From NCBI GenBank assembly GCA_037013495.1, contig JAZDXN010000013.1:248001-312000 (forward strand): 64,000 nucleotides of DNA, in the 5' to 3' direction. This stretch comes from Hippophae tibetana. Taxonomy: Eukaryota; Streptophyta; Magnoliopsida; Rosales; Elaeagnaceae. Shown here piece after piece: positions 54,395 through 64,000 of this stretch; position 1 is the first letter of the stretch; every line of letters starts with the position of its first letter. Both the position numbers and the translations under genes were made by a program. The notes beneath the pieces are model-generated. The model made no database searches and was not told where the DNA came from. It saw nothing but the letters and a program-made list of their open reading frames with translations.

Positions 54395-56997
54395 AGCTAA
54401 TATAACTCAAAATCATTGTTTTTGCCAACTTTTTCAGCGCAAAATAAATTATTTTGAAGTAATTTAACTAACCAAATGTGTTATTTTGTTTTGTACAAAT
54501 AAAATATGACATAATAATCTCATTTAAATAAAATAATACGTATTAGTTAATAATAAATATTATTAAAAATGTTAAAAACAAATAAATGAACCATAAAGTG
54601 TTTCCTATGTATGAAATAAATGAATAATATCACACTCTCAATTGGTAAATAATTATTTCATTCAATGTAATAATATATTTTAATATAACTCAGAATCATT
54701 GTTTTTGCCAACTAAATAGAGGCAAAATAAATTATTTCAATGTAATTTAACAAACCAAATGTCTTATTTGTGTTTATAAAAATGAAATATAATATAAAAA
54801 AATAACACACACTAGTTTATACTAAATATTATTAAAAATGTTTAAAACAAATAAATAAAACATAATGTTTTTCTTTGTATGAAATAATTAAATAAAATCA
54901 CATATAAGTAAAAAGTATAAATATATATGTTAGATTTAAGTAAATAATCATTTACCAATTGAGGGTAAAATAAAACAAAGATTTAAAGGCAAGGGGATCA
55001 CAATCGTAGTGTCGATACCGTGGACGTAATGGTGCAATATTTAATGAAATTATGAAAATAATTTTTAAACTTATACCAAGCAACTTATGCATATTTAATT
55101 TTTGCCATCTACTAAATATTTCACGTATTTTCTTAATATTTATTAGATATCTTAACTTTATAATTAGGAGGACATCAAATAATTCTCAAACCATAAATAA
55201 GGATTACAAAATTTCATAAGGTAGATCCCTAGAAAATACTTATTAAATATATATATATATAAGCTAATATAACTCAAAATCATTGTTTTTTCCAACATTT
55301 TCAGCGCAAAATAAATTATTTTGAAGTAATTTAACTAACCAAATGTGTTATTTTGTTTTGTACAAATAAAATATGACATAATAATCTCATTTAAATAAAA
55401 TAATACGTATTAGTTAATAATAAATATTATTAAAAATGTTAAAAACAAATAAATGAACCATAAAGTGTTTCCTATGTATGAAATAAATGAATAATATCAC
55501 ACTCTGAATTGGTAAATAATTATTTCATTCAATTTAATAATATATTTTAATATAACTCAGAATCATTGTTTTTGCCAACTAAATAGAGGCAAAATAAATT
55601 ATTTCAATGTAATTTAACAAACCAAATGTCTTATTTGTGTTTATAAAAATGAAATATAATATAAAAAAACTAACACATATTAGTTTATACTAAATATTTT
55701 TAAAAATGATTAAAACAAATAAATAAAACATAATGTTTTGCTTTGTATGAAATAATTAAATAAAATCACATATAAGTAAAAACTATAAATATATATATTA
55801 GATTTAATTAAATAATCATTTACCAATTAAGGATAAAATAAAACAAAGATTTAAGGACAAGGGGATCACAATCGTAGTGTCGATACCGTGGACGTAATGG
55901 TGCAATATTTAATGAAATTATGAAAATAATTTTTAAACTTATACCAAGCAACTTATGCATATTTAATTTTTGCCATCTACTAAATATTTCACGTATTTTC
56001 TTAATATTTATTAGATATCTTAACTTTATAATTAGGACGACATCAAATAATTCTCAAACCATAAATAAGGATTACAAAATTTCATAAGGTAGATCCCTAG
56101 AAAATACTTATTAAATATATATATATATAAGCTAATATAACTCAAAATCATTGTTTTTGCCAACTTTTTCAGCGCAAAATAAATTATTTTGAAGTAATTT
56201 AACTAACCAAATGTGTTATTTTGTTTTGTACAAATAAAATATGACATAATAATCTCATTTAAATAAAATAATACGTATTAGTTAATAATAAATATTATTA
56301 AAAATGTTAAAAACAAATAAATGAACCATAAAGTGTTTCCTATGTATGAAATAAATGAATAATATCACACTCTCAAACGGTAAATAATTATTTAATTCAA
56401 TTTAATAATATATTTTAATATAACTCAGAATCATTGTTTTTGCCAACTAAATAGAGGCAAAATAAATTATTTCAATGTAATTTAACAAACCAAATGTCTT
56501 ATTTGTGTTTATAAAAATGAAATATAATATAAAAAAAATAACACACACTAGTTTATACTAAATATTATTAAAAATGTTTAAAACAAATAAATAAAACATA
56601 ATGTTTTTCTTTGTATGAAATAATTAAATAAAATCACATATAAGTAAAAACTATAAATATATATGTTAGATTTAAGTAAATAATCATTTACCAATTGAGG
56701 GTAAAATAAAACAAAGATTTAAAGGCAAGGGGATCACAATCGTAGTGTCGATACCGTGGACGTAATGGTGCAATATTTAATGAAATTATGAAAATAATTT
56801 TTAAACTTTTACCAAGCAACTTATGCATATTTAATTTTTGCCATCTACTAAATATTTCATGTATTTTATTAATATTTATTAGATATCTTAACTTTATAAT
56901 TAGGATGACATCAAATAATTCTCAAACCATAAATAAGGATTACAAAATTTCATAAGGTAGATCCCTAGAAAATACTTATTAAATATATATATATATA
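54395..56997 (+). repeat. T-S-P segment, copy 2 (M63-M65)
   Basis: Second copy of M59-M61, 2603 bp long. It leads directly into Q-R-S and so completes the second P-Q-R-S block. The chimeric unit M62 lies between the two T-S-P copies. Confidence 0.83.
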
Positions 56998-59599
56998 AGC
57001 TAATATAACTCAAAATCATTGTTTTTGCCAACTTTTTCAGCGCAAAATAAATTATTTTGAAGTAATTTAACTAACCAAATGTGTTATTTTGTTTTGTACA
57101 AATAAAATATGACATAATAATCTCATTTAAATAAAATAATACGTATTAGTTAATAATAAATATTATTAAAAATGTTAAAAACAAATAAATGAACCATAAA
57201 GTGTTTCCTATGTATGAAATAAATGAATAATATCAAACTCTCAAACGGTAAATAATTATTTAATTCAATTTAATAATATATTTTAATATAACTCAGAATC
57301 ATTGTTTTTGCCAACTAAATAGAGGCAAAATAAATTATTTCAATGTAATTTAACAAACCAAATGTCTTATTTGTGTTTATAAAAATGAAATATAATATAA
57401 AAAAATAACACACACTAGTTTATACTAAATATTATTAAAAATGTTTAAAACAAATAAATAAAACATAATGTTTTGCTTTGTATGAAATAATTAAATAAAA
57501 TCACATATAAGTAAAAAGTATAAATATATATGTTAGATTTAAGTAAATAATCATTTACCAATTGAGGGTAAAATAAAACAAAGATTTAAAGGCAAGGGGA
57601 TCACAATCGTAGTGTCGATACCGTGGACGTAATGGTGCAATATTTAATGAAATTATGAAAATAATTTTTAAACTTATACCAAGCAACTTATGCATATTTA
57701 ATTTTTGCCATCTACTAAATATTTCACGTATTTTCTTAATATTTATTAGATATCTTAACTTTATAATTAGGAGGACATCAAATAATTCTCAAACCATAAA
57801 TAAGGATTACAAAATTTCATAAGGTAGATCCCTAGAAAATACTTATTAAATATATATATATATAAGCTAATATAACTCAAAATCATTGTTTTTTCCAACA
57901 TTTTCAGCGCAAAATAAATTATTTTGAAGTAATTTAACTAACCAAATGTGTTATTTTGTTTTGTACAAATGAAATATGACATAATAATCTCATTTAAATA
58001 AAATAATACGTATTAGTTAATAATAAATATTATTAAAAATGTTAAAAACAAATAAATAAACCATAAAGTGTTTCCTATGTATGAAATAACTGAATAAAAT
58101 AACACTCTCAATTGGTAAATAATTATTTCATTTAATCTAATAATATATTTTAATATAACTCAGAATCATTGTTTTTGCCAACTAATTGGAGCCAAAATAA
58201 ATTATTTTAATGTAATTTAACAAACCAAATGTGTTATTTGTTTTATAAAAATGAAATATAATATAAAAAAAATAACACACACTAGTTTATACTAAATATT
58301 ATTAAAAATGTTTAAAACAAATAAATAAAACATAATGTTTTTATTTGTATGAAATAATTAAAAAAAATCACATATAAGTAAAAAGTATAAATATATATAT
58401 TAGATTTAAGTAAATAATCATTTACCAATTGAGGGTAAAATAAAACAAAGATTTAAAGGCAAGGGGATCACAATCGTAGTGTCGATACCGTGGACGTAAT
58501 GGTGCAATATTAAATGAAATTATGAAAATAATTTTTAAACTTATACCAAGCAACTTATGCATATTTAATTTTTGCCATCTACTAAATATTTCACGTATTT
58601 TCTTAATATTTATTAGATATCTTAACTTTATAATTAGGAGGACATCAAATAATTCTCAAACCATAAATAAGGATTACAAAATTTCATAAGGTAGATCCCT
58701 AGAAAATACTTATTAAATATATATATATATAAGCTAATATAACTCAAAATCATTGTTTTTGCCAACTTTTTCAGCGCAAAATAAATTATTTTGAAGTAAT
58801 TTAACTAACCAAATGTGTTATTTTGTTTTGTACAAATGAAATATGACATAATAATCTCATTTAAATAAAATAATACGTATTAGTTAATAATAAATATTAT
58901 TAAAAATGTTAAAAACAAATAAATGAACCATAAAGTGTTTCCTATGTATGAAATAAATGAATAATATCACACTCTGAATTGGTAAATAATTATTTCATTC
59001 AATTTAATAATATATTTTAATATAACTCAGAATCATTGTTTTTGCCAACTAAATAGAGGCAAAATAAATTATTTCAATGTAATTTAACAAACCAAATGTC
59101 TTATTTGTGTTTATAAAAATGAAATATAATATAAAAAAACTAACACATATTAGTTTATACTAAATATTTTTAAAAATGATTAAAACAAATAAATAAAACA
59201 TAATGTTTTGCTTTGTATGAAATAATTAAATAAAATCACATATAAGTAAAAACTATAAATATATATATTAGATTTAATTAAATAATCATTTACCAATTAA
59301 GGATAAAATAAAACAAAGATTTAAGGACAAGGGGATCACAATCGTAGTGTCGATACCGTGGACGTAATGGTGCAATATTTAATGAAATTATGAAAATAAT
59401 TTTTAAACTTATACCAAGCAACTTATGCATATTTAATTTTTGCCATCTACTAAATATTTCACGTATTTTCTTAATATTTATTAGTTATCTTAACTTTATA
59501 ATTAGGACGACATCAAATAATTCTCAAACCATAAATAAGGATTACAAAATTTCATAAGGTAGATCCCTAGAAAATACTTATTAAATATATATATATATA
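56130..59599 (+). repeat. Four-unit block P-Q-R-S, copy 2 (M65-M68), 3470 bp
   Basis: Landmarks 56746, 57613, 58480 and 59348 match M53-M56 in type and order at a shift of 10416 bp. Private changes in this copy include TTTTTATTTG near 58340 in R and TTAGTTATCTTAAC near 59484 in S. Confidence 0.85.
56998..59599 (+). repeat. Three-unit higher-order repeat Q-R-S, copy 1 (M66-M68), 2602 bp
   Basis: Tandem with the next block at exactly 2602 bp (landmarks 57613/60215, 58480/61082, 59348/61950). The private R markers ATTAAAAAAAATCAC and ATATTAAATG occur in both copies. Confidence 0.88.
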
Positions 59600-62201
59600 A
59601 GCTAATATAACTCAAAATCATTGTTTTTGCCAACTTTTTCAGCGCAAAATAAATTATTTTGAAGTAATTTAACTAACCAAATGTGTTATTTTGTTTTGTA
59701 CAAATAAAATATGACATAATAATCTCATTTAAATAAAATAATACGTATTAGTTAATAATAAATATTATTAAAAATGTTAAAAACAAATAAATGAACCATA
59801 AAGTGTTTCCTATGTATGAAATAAATGAATAATATCAAACTCTCAAACGGTAAATAATTATTTAATTCAATTTAATAATATATTTTAATATAACTCAGAA
59901 TCATTGTTTTTGCCAACTAAATAGAGGCAAAATAAATTATTTCAATGTAATTTAACAAACCAAATGTCTTATTTGTGTTTATAAAAATGAAATATAATAT
60001 AAAAAAATAACACACACTAGTTTATACTAAATATTATTAAAAATGTTTAAAACAAATAAATAAAACATAATGTTTTGCTTTGTATGAAATAATTAAATAA
60101 AATCACATATAAGTAAAAAGTATATATATATATGTTAGATTTAAGTAAATAATCATTTACCAATTGAGGGTAAAATAAAACAAAGATTTAAAGGCAAGGG
60201 GATCACAATCGTAGTGTCGATACCGTGGACGTAATGGTGCAATATTTAATGAAATTATGAAAATAATTTTTAAACTTATACCAAGCAACTTATGCATATT
60301 TAATTTTTGCCATCTACTAAATATTTCACGTATTTTCTTAATATTTATTAGATATCTTAACTTTATAATTAGGAGGACATCAAATAATTCTCAAACCATA
60401 AATAAGGATTACAAAATTTCATAAGGTAGATCCCTAGAAAATACTTATTAAATATATATATATATAAGCTAATATAACTCAAAATCATTGTTTTTTCCAA
60501 CATTTTCAGCGCAAAATAAATTATTTTGAAGTAATTTAACTAACCAAATGTGTTATTTTGTTTTGTACAAATGAAATATGACATAATAATCTCATTTAAA
60601 TAAAATAATACGTATTAGTTAATAATAAATATTATTAAAAATGTTAAAAACAAATAAATAAACCATAAAGTGTTTCCTATGTATGAAATAACTGAATAAA
60701 ATAACACTCTCAATTGGTAAATAATTATTTCATTTAATCTAATAATATATTTTAATATAACTCAGAATCATTGTTTTTGCCAACTAATTAGAGCCAAAAT
60801 AAATTATTTTAATGTAATTTAACAAACCAAATGTGTTATTTGTTTTATAAAAATGAAATATAATATAAAAAAAATAACACACACTAGTTTATACTAAATA
60901 TTATTAAAAATGTTTAAAACAAATAAATAAAACATAATGTTTTTCTTTGTATGAAATAATTAAAAAAAATCACATATAAGTAAAAAGTATAAATATATAT
61001 ATTAGATTTAAGTAAATAATCATTTACCAATTGAGGGTAAAATAAAACAAAGATTTAAAGGCAAGGGGATCACAATCGTAGTGTCGATACCGTGGACGTA
61101 ATGGTGCAATATTAAATGAAATTATGAAAATAATTTTTAAACTTATACCAAGCAACTTATGCATATTTAATTTTTGCCATCTACTAAATATTTCACGTAT
61201 TTTCTTAATATTTATTAGATATCTTAACTTTATAATTAGGAGGACATCAAATAATTCTCAAACCATAAATAAGGATTACAAAATTTCATAAGGTAGATCC
61301 CTAGAAAATACTTATTAAATATATATATATATAAGCTAATATAACTCAAAATCATTGTTTTTGCCAACTTTTTCAGCGCAAAATAAATTATTTTGAAGTA
61401 ATTTAACTAACCAAATGTGTTATTTTGTTTTGTACAAATGAAATATGACATAATAATCTCATTTAAATAAAATAATACGTATTAGTTAATAATAAATATT
61501 ATTAAAAATGTTAAAAACAAATAAATGAACCATAAAGTGTTTCCTATGTATGAAATAAATGAATAATATCACACTCTGAATTGGTAAATAATTATTTCAT
61601 TCAATTTAATAATATATTTTAATATAACTCAGAATCATTGTTTTTGCCAACTAAATAGAGGCAAAATAAATTATTTCAATGTAATTTAACAAACCAAATG
61701 TCTTATTTGTGTTTATAAAAATGAAATATAATATAAAAAAACTAACACATATTAGTTTATACTAAATATTTTTAAAAATGATTAAAACAAATAAATAAAA
61801 CATAATGTTTTGCTTTGTATGAAATAATTAAATAAAATCACATATAAGTAAAAACTATAAATATATATATTAGATTTAATTAAATAATCATTTACCAATT
61901 AAGGATAAAATAAAACAAAGATTTAAGGACAAGGGGATCACAATCGTAGTGTCGATACCGTGGACGTAATGGTGCAATATTTAATGAAATTATGAAAATA
62001 ATTTTTAAACTTATACCAAGCAACTTATGCATATTTAATTTTTGCCATCTACTAAATATTTCACGTATTTTCTTAATATTTATTAGATATCTTAACTTTA
62101 TAATTAGGACGACATCAAATAATTCTCAAACCATAAATAAGGATTACAAAATTTCATAAGGTAGATCCCTAGAAAATACTTATTAAATATATATATATAT
62201 A
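59600..62201 (+). repeat. Three-unit higher-order repeat Q-R-S, copy 2 (M69-M71), 2602 bp
   Basis: Same length and unit order as the preceding block. Differences seen include AGTATATATATATATG for AGTATAAATATATATG near 60120 and AATTAGAGCC for AATTGGAGCC near 60788. The few differences point to a recent tandem duplication. Confidence 0.88.
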
Positions 62202-63935
62202 AGCTAATATAACTCAAAATCATTGTTTTTGCCAACTTTTTCAGCGCAAAATAAATTATTTTGAAGTAATTTAACTAACCAAATGTGTTATTTTGTTTTG
62301 TACAAATAAAATATGACATAATAATCTCATTTAAATAAAATAATACGTATTAGTTAATAATAAATATTATTAAAAATGTTAAAAACAAATAAATGAACCA
62401 TAAAGTGTTTCCTATGTATGAAATAAATGAATAATATCACACTCTCAATTGGTAAATAATTATTTCATTCAATGTAATAATATATTTTAATATAACTCAG
62501 AATCATTGTTTTTGCCAACTAAATAGAGGCAAAATAAATTATTTCAATGTAATTTAACAAACCAAATGTCTTATTTGTGTTTATAAAAATGAAATATAAT
62601 ATAAAAAAATAACACACACTAGTTTATACTAAATATTATTAAAAATGTTTAAAACAAATAAATAAAACATAATGTTTTTCTTTGTATGAAATAATTAAAT
62701 AAAATCACATATAAGTAAAAAGTATAAATATATATGTTAGATTTAAGTAAATAATCATTTACCAATTGAGGGTAAAATAAAACAACGATTTAAAGGCAAG
62801 GGGATCACAATCGTAGTGTCGATACCGTGGACGTAATGGTGCAATATTTAATGAAATTATGAAAATAATTTTTAAACTTATACCAAGCAACTTATGCATA
62901 TTTAATTTTTGCCATCTACTAAATATTTCACGTATTTTCTTAATATTTATTAGATATCTTAACTTTATAATTAGGAGGACATCAAATAATTCTCAAACCA
63001 TAAATAAGGATTACAAAATTTCATAAGGTAGATCCCTAGAAAATACTTATTAAATATATATATATATAAGCTAATATAACTCAAAATCATTGTTTTTGCC
63101 AACTTTTTCAGCGCAAAATAAATTATTTTGAAGTAATTTAACTAACCAAATGTGTTATTTTGTTTTGTACAAATAAAATATGACATAATAATCTCATTTA
63201 AATAAAATAATACGTATTAGTTAATAATAAATATTATTAAAAATGTTAAAAACAAATAAATGAACCATAAAGTGTTTCCTATGTATGAAATAAATGAATA
63301 ATATCAAACTCTCAAACGGTAAATAATTATTTAATTCAATTTAATAATATATTTTAATATAACTCAGAATCATTGTTTTTGCCAACTAAATAGAGGCAAA
63401 ATAAATTATTTCAATGTAATTTAACAAACCAAATTTCTTATTTGTGTTTATAAAAATGAAATATAATATAAAAAAAATAACACACACTAGTTTATACTAA
63501 ATATTATTAAAAATGTTTAAAACAAATAAATAAAACATAATGTTTTCTTTGTATGAAATAATTAAATAAAATCACATATAAGCAAAAAGTATAAATATAT
63601 ATATTAGATTTAAGTAAATAATCATTTACCAATTGAGGGTGAAATAAAACAAAGATTTAAAGACAAGGGGATCTCAATCGTAGTGTCGATACCGTGGTCG
63701 TAATGGAGCAATATTTAATGAAATTATGAAAATAATTTTTAAACTTATACCAAGCAACTTATGCATATTTAATTTTTACCATCTACTAAATATTTCATGT
63801 ATTTTATTAATATTTATTAGATATCTTAACTTTATAATTAGGACGACATCAAATAATTCTCAAACCATAAATAAGGATTACAAAATTTCATAAGGTAGAT
63901 CCCTAGAAAATACTTATTAAATATATATATATATA
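62202..63935 (+). repeat. Units M72-M73 at the right end
   Basis: M72 (landmark 62817) is type T with the private ACAACGATTTAAAGG. M73 (63684) begins like type Q (ATCAAACTCTCAAACGG) but then has TGTTTTCTTTG, AAGCAAAAAG and GATCTCAATCG with CCGTGGTCG, GGAGCAAT and CATGTATTTTATT. Its right part resembles units from 29-35 kb rather than its neighbours, so it is another mosaic. Confidence 0.82.
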
Positions 63936-64000
63936 AGCTAATATAACTCAAAATCATTGTTTTTGCCAACTTTTTCAGCGCAAAATAAATTATTTTGAAG
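63936..64000 (+). repeat. Partial satellite unit at right edge
   Basis: The first 65 bp of a further unit (start of subunit A, ending TTATTTTGAAG). The array continues beyond the window. Confidence 0.95.

Larger units (their letters stand above)
1..64000 (+). repeat. Satellite DNA array, ~868-bp unit, 73 complete units
   Basis: The sequence returns to the same order of motifs every 857-873 bp from end to end. The landmark TGTCGATACC (TATCGATACC in one unit) occurs 74 times, from 361 to 63684, always on the + strand. Units are numbered from the AGCT that follows the TA microsatellite, at 613, 1481 and so on to 63936. All differences I see between units are substitutions, short indels or exchanged variant blocks. 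No unit is inverted and no foreign sequence interrupts the array. G+C is about 20% in the representative unit by hand count. Tandem arrays of this kind are usually heterochromatic or centromeric; that location is inferred. No protein-coding, tRNA or rRNA signal was seen on either strand. Confidence 0.98.

Noticed and set aside
1-64000. CRISPR array
   Set aside because: The repeats are 868 bp with no short direct repeat/unique spacer pattern and no cas genes; this is a classic satellite layout.
1-64000. Replication origin (ARS-like) or matrix-attachment calls
   Set aside because: AT-rich words resembling such motifs occur in every unit by composition alone and cannot be distinguished from background without functional data.
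1-64000. Mitochondrial or plastid origin suggested by low G+C
   Set aside because: No organelle gene, tRNA or rRNA is present in 64 kb, and a homogeneous array of one satellite unit does not fit organelle genomes.

Overview
The whole window is one uninterrupted array of AT-rich satellite DNA. It has no gene, RNA gene or recognisable transposon. The repeat unit is about 868 bp: 73 complete units lie between 613 and 63935 (mean 867.4 bp), preceded by a 612-bp partial unit and followed by a 65-bp one. A typical unit (42246-43113) is about 20% G+C by hand count. All units run in the same direction, and both window ends fall inside the array, so its true length is unknown. I number complete units M1-M73 and index them by the T of the motif TGTCGATACC.

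The organism cannot be named from the sequence. A long array of large, low-GC, head-to-tail units with nested higher-order duplications is typical of eukaryotic heterochromatin or centromeres. From memory only, legume (pea) centromeric satellites include long-unit families of this size class; that is a hypothesis to test, not an identification.

Each unit has, in order: subunit A (~237 bp); a 26-bp left arm of an inverted repeat; subunit B (~223 bp, a diverged direct copy of A offset by 283 bp); the 26-bp right arm; a GC-rich core of about 47 bp with four CpG sites in 22 bp; about 212 bp of unique AT-rich sequence; and a (TA)6-10 microsatellite that causes much of the small length variation.

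Region by region: 1-5829 holds a distinct subfamily (core ACCGTAGACG, many B3-type subunits). 5830-14509 is built on a three-unit period near 2.6 kb. 14510-29231 is a mosaic with one- and two-unit repeats and a three-unit segment copied 8665 bp apart. 29232-39645 holds two almost identical five-unit blocks of exactly 4339 bp, then a two-unit copy (1736 bp). 39646-45713 contains a 1734-bp two-unit duplication. 45714-64000 is a patchwork of five recurring unit types, ordered P Q R S T S T S P (Q/S) T S P Q R S Q R S T plus one other.

Nothing here works together as a gene system. The information lies in how the array evolved: unequal exchange at several scales, conversion-like tracts and mosaic units can be read from shared variants. 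The only ORF of note (minus strand, 12678-12893) exists because one unit lost a stop codon that other units keep, and it is rejected as a gene.
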